A DNA stretch of 64,000 bases from an uncultured Oscillospiraceae bacterium (GCA_902492455.1 CABULH010000009.1:62001-126000), one strand, 5' to 3'; shown: positions 24,101 through 32,787, counted from the first letter of the stretch. Notes: generated from the sequence alone by a model not told the origin. Program-made: numbers and translations.

Positions 24101-26856
24101 GAGAACTGATATTCCGACAGGTGGAATGACGGAGTAACGCCCTGAAACGCCTGCCTTGATACTACGGTGTGCATTCGGTATAGGTAAGAATACCGTTTGT
24201 GCAAAGCCCGTTGAAGTCGGCAGAGAGTAGCCCTACCATTGCAGAAATGCAGATGAGGAAAGTGGTCTGGAGGCAGATTGTGCTACCTATATGCCGGAGG
24301 TCTATATCTACCTATGGTGAGAATGTGAACAGTAGCGAGTTCACTGACGAACAACCCGAATGAAAGAGTCTATACGAATGGTGCATAGAAATGTGCATAC
24401 GCCCACAGCGGCGGGTATGTGAGGTAAAGTAAAATCTGAATTTATGAAATACCTTGTACTGTTATAGGCAGTACCCAGCATACAGGCTTAGAGGGACACC
24501 TAAGGATAGATTTTATGATAGGAATATCGGAACGTGGAAAGGTCGAAACGTGGAGTGATTACACACGGTGAAGCGTTTACAGGGAAAGCAGTTTTGTATA
24601 ACCTGTATTTATTTGACTGAGAGCAGAGCCATAGTACCTGTGAAGCGGTGATAACAAACCGTGGAGGGATAGGCTCAAGTCGTCAACAGTAAAAACAAGT
24701 AAATATACAACCATCGAAGGTTCGAGTATGACTAAGAAAAGCAAACTCTCGCAAAGGGGGTATGCTGACTTTGACAAAGACAAAGCTACCGAAAATCTCC
24801 GCCTTGCGGAACATTGAATACTATGATTTTCAAGAGGTGCTGGACAGGCTGTATGCAGACAGTGAAAACTCCAAAAAGTTCAAAAACTTAATGGGGCTGA
24901 TTACCAGTCCGCAGAATATACTGCTTGCCTATCGCAACATCAAGAAGAACACAGGGAGCAAGACCGCAGGCGTGGACAAGAAAACCATAACCCATTTGGA
25001 AAAGTGGGAACCTGAAAAACTAATCGGATATGTGCAAAAACGGCTGGACTATTATGTCCCACAGGCTGTCCGCAGAGTGGAAATACCGAAAAGCAACGGA
25101 AAAACCCGTCCGCTTGGTATTCCGACAATAATGGACAGGCTGATACAGCAATGTGTGTTACAGGTGTTAGAACCGATTTGTGAAGCAAAGTTCTTCAAAC
25201 GAAGCAACGGTTTCCGCCCTAATCGTGGTGCGGAACACGCAATTTCACAAGCATACAAGTTTATGCAGGGACAGCACCTACACTATGTCGTTGATATTGA
25301 TATCAAAGGATTTTTCGATAATGTCAATCACGGCAAACTGTTGAAGCAAATGTGGACGCTGGGCATACGTGATAAAAAGTTACTTTCTATCATTTCAGTA
25401 ATGCTGAAAGCGGAGGTCGCAGGGATAGGCTTTCCCGAAAAAGGCACGCCACAAGGCGGTATCATTTCACCGCTGTTATCCAATATCGTGCTTAACGAAT
25501 TGGATTGGTGGGTTGCTTCTCAATGGGAGAATATTCCTACAAGATACCCGTATAAATGCAGAACGTTGAGAAACGGAACGCCCGACAAAAGTAATGTCTA
25601 TGCTGAATTGCGTAATACTGACCTGAAAGAATGCTATATTGTCCGATATGCAGACGATTTCAAAATCTTTTGCCGAAACAGGAAAGATGCTGAAAATATG
25701 TTTACAGCGACAAAATCTTGGTTGAAAGAGCGATTAGGTCTTGACATCAGCCCTGACAAGTCGAAAATTGTGAATTTGAAAAAGCATTATTCCGAATTTC
25801 TCGGCTTTAAGATGAAAGTTGTCCGCAAAGGGAAGAAAGCAAACGGACAGGCAAAATACGCCGTGCAGTCGCATATGTCCGATAAGTCAAAAGCACGAAT
25901 TAAAAAGCAAGCGGTAGAAGCAGTGAGGGACATCAAGCATCTTAGTTCAGACGAACAAAAGAAAACGATAGTCCGTTATAACTCACTGGTTATGGGGTGG
26001 CACAACTATTACAGGTTTGCTACGCACGTAAGCCGCGATTTTTCCGAAATAGCTTTCTTAGTCAAAAATTCCATAAGAGGAAAACTCGAAAACCAACTCA
26101 AAAAGAGCATTGCAAAACCTTTGAAAAGTCCTGTGTATATCCATTACGCAAAAAGCAAGGAAATACGGTATTTGGGCAATACGCCTATTGTGCCGATTGC
26201 TTATGTACAGCATAAAAATCCTATGGATAAAAAGCGGATAATCAACAAGTACACAGTCGCAGGACGTGCAGAAATCCATAAACGGCTGGAAAAGGTCAAT
26301 CTAAGTATTCTGCATTATCTTATGCGGCACCCTGTTGACGGCAGTATTGAGTACAACGATAACCGACTGTCGCTATATTGCGCCCAACAAGAAAAATGTG
26401 CTGTTCTGAATATGCCAATGGAAGCGAACAGGATACACTGCCACCATAAAAAGCCCAAAGCACAAGGCGGTAGTGACGCTTATGGCAATTTAATTCTTGT
26501 GGATATGAGTGTTCACGTTCTGATACACGCCACAAGGAAAGAAACGATTGAGAGGTACAAGGCAATTCTCAATCTAAGCCCAAAGCAGATTGAGAAGGTT
26601 AACAAGCTCAGAAAAATCATAGGGTTGGGAAGCATTTAGAATAGGCTTGTCTTTGAAATTGTATAAATTACTTTAATCACTGTTGACGATGGAACGCCGT
26701 ATGAGGGGAAACTCTCACGTACGGTGTGAAGTGGGGGAAAATCCTGAGATGACTTCAAGGGATTACCTATCACTATCGGCGCCGGCGATCTTGTTCGCCT
26801 GCCTGGTGTTTGCTTTGACCTGTCCATTGTATATCTGGTCGATTATCGGGGTGTAA
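21192..26856 (+). CDS. DUF3852-like small membrane protein, split by two group II introns (join 21192..21435, 23982..24008, 26777..26856)
   Basis: Removing the two introns joins 244, 27 and 80 nt into exactly 117 codons (116 residues). Exon 1 gives a signal-like first helix (VLLSTMVCLVLISLFAVIAY) and a second helix (IFPVIDLVLAVLFFIKIATAYMD). Exon 2 supplies the split Tyr, RKHGQFEF and the first base of Thr. Exon 3 gives APAILFACLVFALTCPLYIW and the stop. This is the size and topology of the DUF3852 / VirB2-like proteins upstream of type IV secretion genes. It overlaps the preceding gene by four bases. Unspliced, translation would stop at 21456-21458, inside intron 1. Confidence 0.8.
22049..23878 (+). 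CDS. ltrA: Group II intron reverse transcriptase/maturase, intron 1
   Basis: 609 residues. RT domains run from about residue 30 to 370: RPLGIPSFDDKLVQEALRMI, the GFRPNHSCHTAL block, GTPQGGIISPILANIYL and the catalytic YADD in VRYADDFIIGVIG. A maturase (X) domain follows, then an HNH-type endonuclease end with CEFCGKEDCEIEIHHVRKLK and CQDCHDKLHSGK. All motifs are intact, so the intron may still be mobile. The protein helps splicing and drives retrohoming into DNA. The ATG follows AAGGAAGG at a long spacing. Confidence 0.93.
   Translation: MRNPINMLSSLQTHSSDRSYTFERLYRNLFNRDLFLLAYQNIYSSQGNMTKGADGKTVDAMSMARIDELIAKLRDESYQPQPSRRTYIPKKNGKMRPLGIPSFDDKLVQEALRMILEAVYEGNFEDISHGFRPNHSCHTALNQIQVCFTGAKWFVEGDIKGFFDNINHDKMVSILAEKIHDERFLRLIRKFLKAGYLEDWQFHNTYSGTPQGGIISPILANIYLDKLDKFMKNLKRDFDKGTKRRTNPQMTAILRQKKKLLTLLEAAESEEEKVTLEAQLKAVEQAKYSVPYTDPFDSEMKRLQYVRYADDFIIGVIGSKQDAATIKEAVKIFLSEQLCLEMSDEKTLITHANSKARFLGYDIFVRNSQQKRRAVNGVLQRTLMGTVCLEMPMEIVKKRLLAYGAITLVIDKYGKEVWKSKARYYLKDNDDLEILDQYNSEIRGFRNYYAIANNSAHANSFGYIMTESLFKTYATKYSAAKNRSSMRKEMSKRRIGKDFGVQFETKSGTKTRLLYNEGFARKRMPFNPEIDRIPLTAKYASRTSLIDRLKAKQCEFCGKEDCEIEIHHVRKLKDLSGKSFWEAFMIARRRKTIALCQDCHDKLHSGKLN
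23887..23920 (+). ncRNA. Domain V of group II intron 1
   Basis: A 34-nt hairpin beginning GAGCCGTATACGC and ending GTACGGTTC, with the AGC-type catalytic base and GNRA-like loop expected for domain V. It starts nine bases after the end of the maturase gene and is followed by domain VI and the intron end. Confidence 0.88.
24762..26639 (+). CDS. ltrA: Group II intron reverse transcriptase/maturase, intron 2
   Basis: 625 residues. RT motifs include RPLGIPTIMDRLIQQCVLQV, GFRPNRGAEHAI, GTPQGGIISPLLSNIVL and YADD in VRYADDFKIFCRN. The maturase domain follows (FLGFKMKVVRKG, then RYNSLVMGWHNYYRFAT), with a C-terminal HNH-type region (CAVLNMPMEANRIHCHHKKP, then GNLILVDMSVHVLIHA). It appears intact. 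AAAGGGGG is just upstream of the ATG at 24762. It belongs to a different lineage from the intron 1 protein, judging by low similarity outside core motifs. Confidence 0.93.
   Translation: MLTLTKTKLPKISALRNIEYYDFQEVLDRLYADSENSKKFKNLMGLITSPQNILLAYRNIKKNTGSKTAGVDKKTITHLEKWEPEKLIGYVQKRLDYYVPQAVRRVEIPKSNGKTRPLGIPTIMDRLIQQCVLQVLEPICEAKFFKRSNGFRPNRGAEHAISQAYKFMQGQHLHYVVDIDIKGFFDNVNHGKLLKQMWTLGIRDKKLLSIISVMLKAEVAGIGFPEKGTPQGGIISPLLSNIVLNELDWWVASQWENIPTRYPYKCRTLRNGTPDKSNVYAELRNTDLKECYIVRYADDFKIFCRNRKDAENMFTATKSWLKERLGLDISPDKSKIVNLKKHYSEFLGFKMKVVRKGKKANGQAKYAVQSHMSDKSKARIKKQAVEAVRDIKHLSSDEQKKTIVRYNSLVMGWHNYYRFATHVSRDFSEIAFLVKNSIRGKLENQLKKSIAKPLKSPVYIHYAKSKEIRYLGNTPIVPIAYVQHKNPMDKKRIINKYTVAGRAEIHKRLEKVNLSILHYLMRHPVDGSIEYNDNRLSLYCAQQEKCAVLNMPMEANRIHCHHKKPKAQGGSDAYGNLILVDMSVHVLIHATRKETIERYKAILNLSPKQIEKVNKLRKIIGLGSI
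26694..26727 (+). ncRNA. Domain V of group II intron 2
   Basis: A 34-nt hairpin of the form ACGCCGTATGAGG-GGAAA-CTCTCACGTACGGTGT, with GAAA loop and conserved CGTATG/ACGTACGG strands. It lies 54 bp after the maturase stop; the remaining 49 nt form domain VI and the 3' end. Confidence 0.88.
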
Positions 26857-26890
26857 GGATTGTTCAGTGAATAATTAAGGAGGAAAACAG

Positions 26891-27433
26891 ATGGGATGCT
26901 GGGGAATCACAGCCTTTGAATCGGATGCCGGACTGGACTCCGTAGACTATATCCGAAGCAATCTGCCCAAAGGCGGGAAATTGGATCTTGGGGAAATCAT
27001 CGATGCCCTGCAGAATGATCAGATTCGGTTGCCCGATGTGGAATTTGCAGAAAACCACACCAGTCCAATGGCGCTGGCGGAGATCGTGGTCAAATTCCTA
27101 GACGGGGATATGGACGGCTTGGACTATGACGAGGATTGGGCGAAAGAGCAAAACAAATTCCGAGATATCACCTCTTTTACCGCATCCAAAGAATCCGTTG
27201 AATGGATCCGTGACTATCTTATCGACACACTGCAGAACAAGAGAAAGCAGGCAGCATTTAGAGCCAAACATGGTCAAAACTGGTGCGGCTGGTTTGAGGA
27301 AAAGAATTGGATTGGCTGGAAGGAGCATATGGAGTCATTGATCGGCCGCCTCGACACACTCCTGGCTTCCCCGGAAGACCGCATCGAGCTGATTTCTCCA
27401 CAGGGACAAGAAAACGAACCTGTGATGAGATAG
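26891..27433 (+). CDS. DUF4259-family protein
   Basis: 180 residues. MGCWGITAFESDAGLDSVDYI at the N-terminus is the signature of DUF4259 (MGxWG...FExD...LD). The rest is soluble and acidic-helical. Function of the family is unknown. AAGGAGG precedes the ATG, 34 bp after the end of the split gene. The C-terminal extension (LIGRLDTLLASPEDRIEL) is also helical. It probably shares the transcript of the secretion block. Confidence 0.72.
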   Translation: MGCWGITAFESDAGLDSVDYIRSNLPKGGKLDLGEIIDALQNDQIRLPDVEFAENHTSPMALAEIVVKFLDGDMDGLDYDEDWAKEQNKFRDITSFTASKESVEWIRDYLIDTLQNKRKQAAFRAKHGQNWCGWFEEKNWIGWKEHMESLIGRLDTLLASPEDRIELISPQGQENEPVMR

Positions 27434-27447
27434 AAACGAGGATATTT

Positions 27448-28866
27448 ATGATCATCTTCCATAAATATGAAATCCGTCTGATGCCGGGAAAAACGGCGCT
27501 GGAATTGTACGCCCCGAATTGGGAAAAGGCAGAACAAAGCAAGAATTATCAGGACCTGCTCTCCGTCCATCATCCACGCCGCCTGCAGGTGGTGGATTCC
27601 CAACACAGGTATCACAATCAGGAACCGACTCGGGACGCCACCCCTCAAGAAGTCGAGCGGTATATTAAGGACGGCACATATCTGCGCGATGATAATTTGG
27701 AAATACTTGCCCCCTTTTACACCTACCGATATTTCGGGGACGAGAGCGTATTGAAACCCCTGAATCAAAAGCTGCAGGCGGAGTACGATGCATATCTGGC
27801 GGACTGGAAAATCTGCATGGGTCGGAGCCGCACGGAATTCTTTGACAGGCTGGAAGAAGTATGCACGGTCCAGACGGTTTTTGAAAATATACAAAACTGC
27901 GGCCACGCTTATCCACCGGAATATATGGAGCAGCTGCTCTGGCTGGAAAATCCGCTCCATTCGCTGTCGGAGGCTTATGGGAAGATAATCGGGTTTCCGA
28001 TTCAACCTGAAGTCATGCATATGCTGAAAAATATCGAAAGAGATAAGGAAGTCGATCTCGACTACTACCAGAAAGACCCGGAAGCCGCGTTTCTGCATAA
28101 TCATGCGGAGCGCATGGCACTCCTTGACAGAAATTTGGATGGAGAGTTTTCACTGCATGAGCAGGCTTGGGGGACGTTGAACTTAGGCGGCGTGATAGAC
28201 AAGGCAATGGAAATCTTCTCAATCCGTCAGCTGTACCACAGCTTGAAGTACGACAAGGAATTGTACCCTGCCGGACAACTGGACAGCATGGCGGCACTGG
28301 CAGAACCGATGGAGCGCAATCGTGTTTGGTTTGTAGGGGAGCGCGAAATACAAATGTTTACTCTGAATGAGATGGAGCAAGTCCTACCACAGATGTTCCC
28401 GGACACTGTCGTGCAGCCGGATCAATGGGATACAGAAAACTGCATTGCTGATACTCCGCAGGCAACTGACGGTATCCAGATTAAGGCCGGAAAGGAAGCG
28501 GGTTATCGAGCCTTTGTGGAGAAGAACAGTGAAGACTTTTACAGCCTTGGAGTTATCGGATATATGGAGTGTTGGGGAAAAATGATGGAGGATGCCATTG
28601 CACAAGGGGAGACCGTTGCGGCGGCAGCCGAAAGGACGAGGTTTGAAGCGGACACCGAGGGAATTACCGGCTACATGTACAACTGTGCGGTTGCCGCTTT
28701 AAGCGCATTCTGGCAATACGGTGAGGAACTGCGCTGTTGGCATAATCAGGAATATGGGTATTCCGGCTCTGGTGTGGTGAATACGGCTGTGCTTGTGGCA
28801 ACACAGAATGGCGAGTCGGACGAGGACGAGACCCCCGAATCCGGAATAGGCGGCCCGGTATTATAA
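27448..28866 (+). CDS. ICE accessory protein, DUF3848/DUF3849-like, 472 residues
   Basis: Soluble, acidic. Residues about 90-150 (LNQKLQAEYDAYLADWKICMG) resemble DUF3848, and about 355-440 (GYRAFVEKNSEDFYSLGVIG, AALSAFWQYGEELRCW) resemble DUF3849-type domains of large clostridial mobile-element proteins. No catalytic motif is visible. The start at 27448 is chosen over an upstream in-frame extension with no ribosome site. Role unknown; probably a cytoplasmic accessory. Confidence 0.5.
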   Translation: MIIFHKYEIRLMPGKTALELYAPNWEKAEQSKNYQDLLSVHHPRRLQVVDSQHRYHNQEPTRDATPQEVERYIKDGTYLRDDNLEILAPFYTYRYFGDESVLKPLNQKLQAEYDAYLADWKICMGRSRTEFFDRLEEVCTVQTVFENIQNCGHAYPPEYMEQLLWLENPLHSLSEAYGKIIGFPIQPEVMHMLKNIERDKEVDLDYYQKDPEAAFLHNHAERMALLDRNLDGEFSLHEQAWGTLNLGGVIDKAMEIFSIRQLYHSLKYDKELYPAGQLDSMAALAEPMERNRVWFVGEREIQMFTLNEMEQVLPQMFPDTVVQPDQWDTENCIADTPQATDGIQIKAGKEAGYRAFVEKNSEDFYSLGVIGYMECWGKMMEDAIAQGETVAAAAERTRFEADTEGITGYMYNCAVAALSAFWQYGEELRCWHNQEYGYSGSGVVNTAVLVATQNGESDEDETPESGIGGPVL

Positions 28867-28950
28867 AAAGGTATCTTTTCAAACGGAAAGGAAGCCAGAG
28901 GAAACAGAACCATTCTCAAAAATGAAGCAAACTAAGGGATATAAAATACA

Positions 28951-28980
28951 GGCGGTCGTGCCGATTCTGGCACGACCGCC
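28951..28980. repeat. Perfect 12-bp inverted repeat
   Basis: GGCGGTCGTGCC and GGCACGACCGCC flank a six-base loop. No T-run follows on the plus strand. It lies 28 bp before the TrbL-like gene and could be a weak terminator, a protein-binding site or an RNA structure affecting the next start. Confidence 0.6.
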
Positions 28981-29008
28981 TATACACACCGACAGGGGGT
29001 GAGAAATT

Positions 29009-29938
29009 ATGTTTGATTGGATAGGCAGTATCGCAGATAGGATTGGCACGTCCTTCGAGAACGCGTTTCGTTCTTTGTGGACGGAGGTGTCTGGGAATAT
29101 ATGGGATGTGTTCTTGCGTTGGATATATACCGCCGTTTATGAAGCCATCTCCGAATTTTTCACAAGCATTGGGGAAATGGGTGTGGAGGTTTTTAATTTG
29201 GCTTGGGTAGAGGCCGCCCTGAAATTGTTTATGCTGGTAGGCTGGGCGCTGTTTATCGCGGGCCTTGCGGTGGCCGTGTTTGACCTCGCTATCGAGTACC
29301 AGGGACAGGGGCGTATCAATATCCGTACAGCAGCCCTTAACCTCATAAAAGGCTTTTTTGCCGTTAGTCTGTTTACCACTCTTCCGGTAGAGCTATATAA
29401 ATTCTGTGTGACGCTGCAAAATACCTTTGCAGGCGATTTGACACAGGTATTTGCCGGCAGACAGAGTGCGGGACTGGGCCAGGAAAGTATGTCGGTGCTA
29501 CAGGGCAGCTTTACCGTGGCTAATCAAGTGAATTTCAATATGTTTAACCTGCTTGCCATGATTGCATTAGCTTACTGTGTGATTAAGCTCTTTTTCTCGA
29601 ATATTAAAAGGGGTGGTATATTGGTTACACAGATCGCCGTGGGGACACTGTACATGTTCTCCATCCCTCGAGGGTATACAGATGGTTTCAACCAATGGTG
29701 TAAACAGATCATCGCGTTATGCCTGACGGCGTTCATGCAGACCACCCTCCTGTTCCTGGGGCTCATGACCTTTTCTACCAATATGCTGCTTGGGCTCGGA
29801 ATTATGCTGGCGGCCAATGAAGTACCGCGGATCGCCCAACAGTTCGGACTGGATACATCGGTCAAGGTCAACATGATGTCCGTGGTTCACAGTACCACCA
29901 CAGCCGTCAACATGACCCGCTCCCTCTTTAAAAAATAA
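29009..29938 (+). CDS. VirB6/TrbL-like conjugation membrane protein (DUF6045-like)
   Basis: 309 residues with about six membrane segments (ALKLFMLVGWALFIAGLAVAVFDLAI, NLLAMIALAYCVIKLFF, ALCLTAFMQTTLLFLGLMTF and others). FNQWCKQIIALCLTAFMQT and the C-terminal FGLDTSVKVNMMSVVHS are typical of the ICE TrbL-like family. It should form part of the translocation channel in the membrane. AGGGGGTGAG precedes the ATG. It begins the conserved secretion block TrbL-PrgI-VirB4. Confidence 0.78.
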   Translation: MFDWIGSIADRIGTSFENAFRSLWTEVSGNIWDVFLRWIYTAVYEAISEFFTSIGEMGVEVFNLAWVEAALKLFMLVGWALFIAGLAVAVFDLAIEYQGQGRINIRTAALNLIKGFFAVSLFTTLPVELYKFCVTLQNTFAGDLTQVFAGRQSAGLGQESMSVLQGSFTVANQVNFNMFNLLAMIALAYCVIKLFFSNIKRGGILVTQIAVGTLYMFSIPRGYTDGFNQWCKQIIALCLTAFMQTTLLFLGLMTFSTNMLLGLGIMLAANEVPRIAQQFGLDTSVKVNMMSVVHSTTTAVNMTRSLFKK

Positions 29939-29973
29939 GAGAGCAAAGGCTGGATAAGTGAGGAATGACAGCA

Positions 29974-30240
29974 ATGAAACAATATATTTACCCGCAGAAT
30001 TTGAAAGCGCAGGCACAGCTTTGGTTGTGGCGGCTGAAGGATCTGGTTGTACTCGGCGCGGCCCTGCTGGTGTCCGTACTGGCGCTTTCGCAGCTCCGGT
30101 TTTTCCTTCCGTTGGCGCTGACGATGGTGTTCGCTTTTCTGACCATGCGATTCGACGATAACAGTATACTAAACTATATTCGAAGAGCGGCGAGGTATTT
30201 CATCACCACCCAACAGTTTTATATATGGAAGCAACGTTAA
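29974..30240 (+). CDS. PrgI/VirB3-like conjugation membrane protein
   Basis: 88 residues with the start at 29974 (an in-frame ATG at 29965 is the alternative). Two membrane segments (DLVVLGAALLVSVLALSQL and FLPLALTMVFAFLTM) after IYPQNLKAQAQLWLW fit the PrgI family that works next to VirB4 in Gram-positive systems. GTGAGG is upstream. Small basic tail. Confidence 0.72.
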   Translation: MKQYIYPQNLKAQAQLWLWRLKDLVVLGAALLVSVLALSQLRFFLPLALTMVFAFLTMRFDDNSILNYIRRAARYFITTQQFYIWKQR

Positions 30241-30252
30241 GGGGAGAAAACA

Positions 30253-30327
30253 ATGCAAGCGATTTTTGAGTACGGCATCTTTCACTGCCTGCTGGTAGAG
30301 AGCCAAGGATACGATAAAGGAGCGTGA
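30253..30327 (+). CDS. Possible 24-residue micro-ORF between PrgI and the TraC-like gene
   Basis: ATG at 30253 follows AAGGGGAGAAAACA, a strong ribosome site, and encodes MQAIFEYGIFHCLLVESQGY and a short end. Its TGA at 30325 lies seven bases before the TTG start of the next gene, whose own site (AAAGGAG) is inside this ORF, so it could couple translation of the two. Confidence 0.4.
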   Translation: MQAIFEYGIFHCLLVESQGYDKGA

Positions 30328-30333
30328 CAACCA

Positions 30334-30918
30334 TTGATAAAGCCGATTAAAAACAGCGGCGTTCAACAGCTCATCGGGGTTAAGTCCTTTTCCCGCAACG
30401 GGATACAGACGGATGGACACGGTGAGCTTTGTTTTTATCTCATTAAGCCGACCAATATCTCGGTTTTATCCCAGGATAGCATCACGGTCAAGGTGCGCCA
30501 TCTGATGCAGCTGCTGACGGCCCAGCCAGACGTGGAAATCTGTTGCATCGACGACCACGAGTGCTTTGATGGAAACAAGGAATACCTGAAGCAGCGTATC
30601 GAGGAAGAACAAAACCCCAAGGTGCGGGAGCTGCTGGACCGGGACTTGAAATTCCTGAACGATATCCAGATGGAGATGTCCACCAACCGGCAGTTTATGT
30701 TCATCGTCCGTTTGAAAAATGACTCGAAAGATCAGAGCTTTTCCAACCTCAACCGGATTGAAAAAGCTATCAACGAACAGGGATTCTCCGCCAGGAAAGC
30801 GGACAAAAGCGACATCAAGCGGATCCTGTCCATTTATTTCGGCAGTTCGTCCACAGTTGAAGAGCTGCCGGATACAGACGGTGTGTACTCCGTGCAGAAA
30901 TGGGTCATTCCCGACTGA
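30334..30918 (+). CDS. Conjugation protein upstream of VirB4 (TraC/TcpE-region type)
   Basis: 194 residues, soluble, starting from TTG at 30334. LSQDSITVKVRHLMQLLTAQ and STNRQFMFIVRLKND resemble the N-terminal domain of VirB4-type proteins, as if that domain is encoded separately here. In similar ICEs a gene of this size sits between PrgI and the VirB4 ATPase. The VirB4 gene starts 17 bp downstream. Function is inferred from position. Confidence 0.6.
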   Translation: MIKPIKNSGVQQLIGVKSFSRNGIQTDGHGELCFYLIKPTNISVLSQDSITVKVRHLMQLLTAQPDVEICCIDDHECFDGNKEYLKQRIEEEQNPKVRELLDRDLKFLNDIQMEMSTNRQFMFIVRLKNDSKDQSFSNLNRIEKAINEQGFSARKADKSDIKRILSIYFGSSSTVEELPDTDGVYSVQKWVIPD

Positions 30919-30935
30919 AAGAAGAGGTGACAGCA

Positions 30936-32786
30936 ATGCTGAAGATGAAGAAGGGGATTCCGCAAAAGGCAGCGCCGCAGGAGGCGCAGATTAAGGATTT
31001 CTTTGATTTAATCGCGCCGGGTGCGGTAAAATTCTATGTTGACTATTATATCCTGGGCAACAGCTACCGCTGTGCCTGGGCTATCCGGGAGTATCCGCCG
31101 ACTACGTCGGCCCAGGCCATTCTTGTCCGATTCGGAGAACGTGAAGGGGTGACCCTGCGTATTTATTCCCGGATAGTGGATGCGGCGGAGCAGCGTAAAA
31201 TTATTCAAAATGCAACCAGAAAGAACCGAATGCTCTCCACTTCCAACGACGTACAGGAAACCATCAATGCTGAAGGGAACATGGAGGATGTGGTGGAGCT
31301 GCTGGCCAATATGCGCCGGGAGCGGGAGCCCCTCCTTCATTGTGCTGTTTTTATGGAGCTGCAGGCGCAGAATTTGGATAAACTCAAGGAACTGCAGGCG
31401 GAAATTGGCATGGAGCTGACCCGCGAGAAGCTGTCGGTGGATCGGCTGTCCTTACGGCAGAAAGAAGGATTCCTATCGGTGCATCCGGCCGGATACAACG
31501 CCTTTGGTGTGGAATATGAAAGGGTGCTTCCAGCATCCAGCACGGCGAATCTGTATCCCTTTTCTTATTCCGGCAAGACCGATCCCCATGGATTCTATAT
31601 CGGCCGGGATCGGTTTGGCACCAATATACTGGTGGATTTTGACCGACGGGCCGAAGACGTGACCAACGGTTCCGCTTTGATCCTGGGCAACAGCGGTCAA
31701 GGGAAAAGCTATCTGCTCAAACTCCTTCTTACCAACTTCCGGGAGTCCGGCAAGGACATCATCGGACTGGACGTCGAAGGGGAATATGAGGACTTGTGCG
31801 GTAACTTGGGTGGGTGTTACCTGGACTTTATGTCGGGCCAATATCGTATCAATCTGCTGGAGCCCAAAGCGTGGTCGGACGGACAACCGGAGCTGGATTA
31901 CGCAGCGGAAGGCGATGGGATTGTACCAGAAGCCTTCCGCAAGGCGACCAGGCTGTCCCAGCACATCGCCTTTCTCAAAGACTTTTTTAGATCGTACAAG
32001 GATTTTTCCGATAGTCACATCGACGCCATTGAGATCATGGTCTCCCGGTTGTATGCGAAGTTCGGCCTGGACGACAGCATCGACTTCGACCGGCTCAAGC
32101 CTACGGATTATCCGGTTTTGAGCGATCTATACGATCTCATCGAAGCGGAATACAAGGGATATGAACAGGGACAGAAATCCCTGTTCACAGAAAATTTGCT
32201 CCGGGATATCTGCCTTGGCCTGTATTCCATGTGTAAGGGTTCGGAGGCGCGGTTCTTCGACGGTCACACCAATATCTCGGACGATAAATTCCTGTTCTTC
32301 GGACTGAAAGGTTTGATGGAAACCAATCGCAAGCTCAAGGATGCGGTGTTGTTCAACCTATTATCCTACATGAACCACAAGCTGCTGGTAAACGGGAATA
32401 CGGTAGCGGCCATCGACGAGCTGTATATGTACCTGAGCAACCTCACCGCCATCGAATATATCCGCAATGCCTCCAAACGAGTGCGAAAGAAGGATTCCAA
32501 TATCGTACTGGCGTCGCAGAATATTGAGGATTTCCTTATCGACGGAATTCGGGAATACACTAAGCCGCTTTTTTCGATCCCCTCCCATCACTTTCTGTTT
32601 AACGCCGGAAGTATCGATCCACAGATCTATATGGACGCCCTGCAGATGGAGCCGAGCGAATTCGAGCTGATCCGGTATCCGGAACGGGGCATCTGTATGT
32701 ACCGCTGCGGAAACGAGCGTTATCTATTGCAGGTGATTGCGCCTGAATACAAAGCATCACTGTTCGGTAAGGCAGGTGGGCGATGA
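30936..32786 (+). CDS. virB4: VirB4-type conjugation ATPase
   Basis: 616 residues. GNSGQGKSYLL (about 251-261) is the Walker A and AAIDELYMYLS (about 491-501) the Walker B; NIVLASQNIEDFL follows as the motif with the conserved Gln. VirB4 ATPases power the type IV secretion channel that moves DNA and, in Gram-positives, drives assembly. GAAGAGGTGA precedes the ATG at 30936; a GTG-type extension to 30900 is unsupported. The gene appears intact. It ends one base before the next start (TGAgATG). Confidence 0.9.
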   Translation: MLKMKKGIPQKAAPQEAQIKDFFDLIAPGAVKFYVDYYILGNSYRCAWAIREYPPTTSAQAILVRFGEREGVTLRIYSRIVDAAEQRKIIQNATRKNRMLSTSNDVQETINAEGNMEDVVELLANMRREREPLLHCAVFMELQAQNLDKLKELQAEIGMELTREKLSVDRLSLRQKEGFLSVHPAGYNAFGVEYERVLPASSTANLYPFSYSGKTDPHGFYIGRDRFGTNILVDFDRRAEDVTNGSALILGNSGQGKSYLLKLLLTNFRESGKDIIGLDVEGEYEDLCGNLGGCYLDFMSGQYRINLLEPKAWSDGQPELDYAAEGDGIVPEAFRKATRLSQHIAFLKDFFRSYKDFSDSHIDAIEIMVSRLYAKFGLDDSIDFDRLKPTDYPVLSDLYDLIEAEYKGYEQGQKSLFTENLLRDICLGLYSMCKGSEARFFDGHTNISDDKFLFFGLKGLMETNRKLKDAVLFNLLSYMNHKLLVNGNTVAAIDELYMYLSNLTAIEYIRNASKRVRKKDSNIVLASQNIEDFLIDGIREYTKPLFSIPSHHFLFNAGSIDPQIYMDALQMEPSEFELIRYPERGICMYRCGNERYLLQVIAPEYKASLFGKAGGR

Positions 32787-32787
32787 G

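Larger units (their letters stand above)
24009..26776 (+). mobile_element. Group II intron 2
   Basis: Starts GTGCGAC at 24009 and ends in AT at 26776; domain V is at 26694-26727 and the encoded maturase at 24762-26639. The boundaries are again fixed by frame, restoring a Thr codon across exons 2 and 3. TGAATT at 24437 is complementary to AATTCA at the end of exon 2, a good EBS1/IBS1 pair. It differs clearly in sequence from intron 1, so this is an independent insertion rather than a duplication. Confidence 0.9.

Noticed and set aside
28951..28980. Rho-independent terminator call for this hairpin
   Set aside because: No T-run follows on the plus strand, so it is reported as an inverted repeat only.
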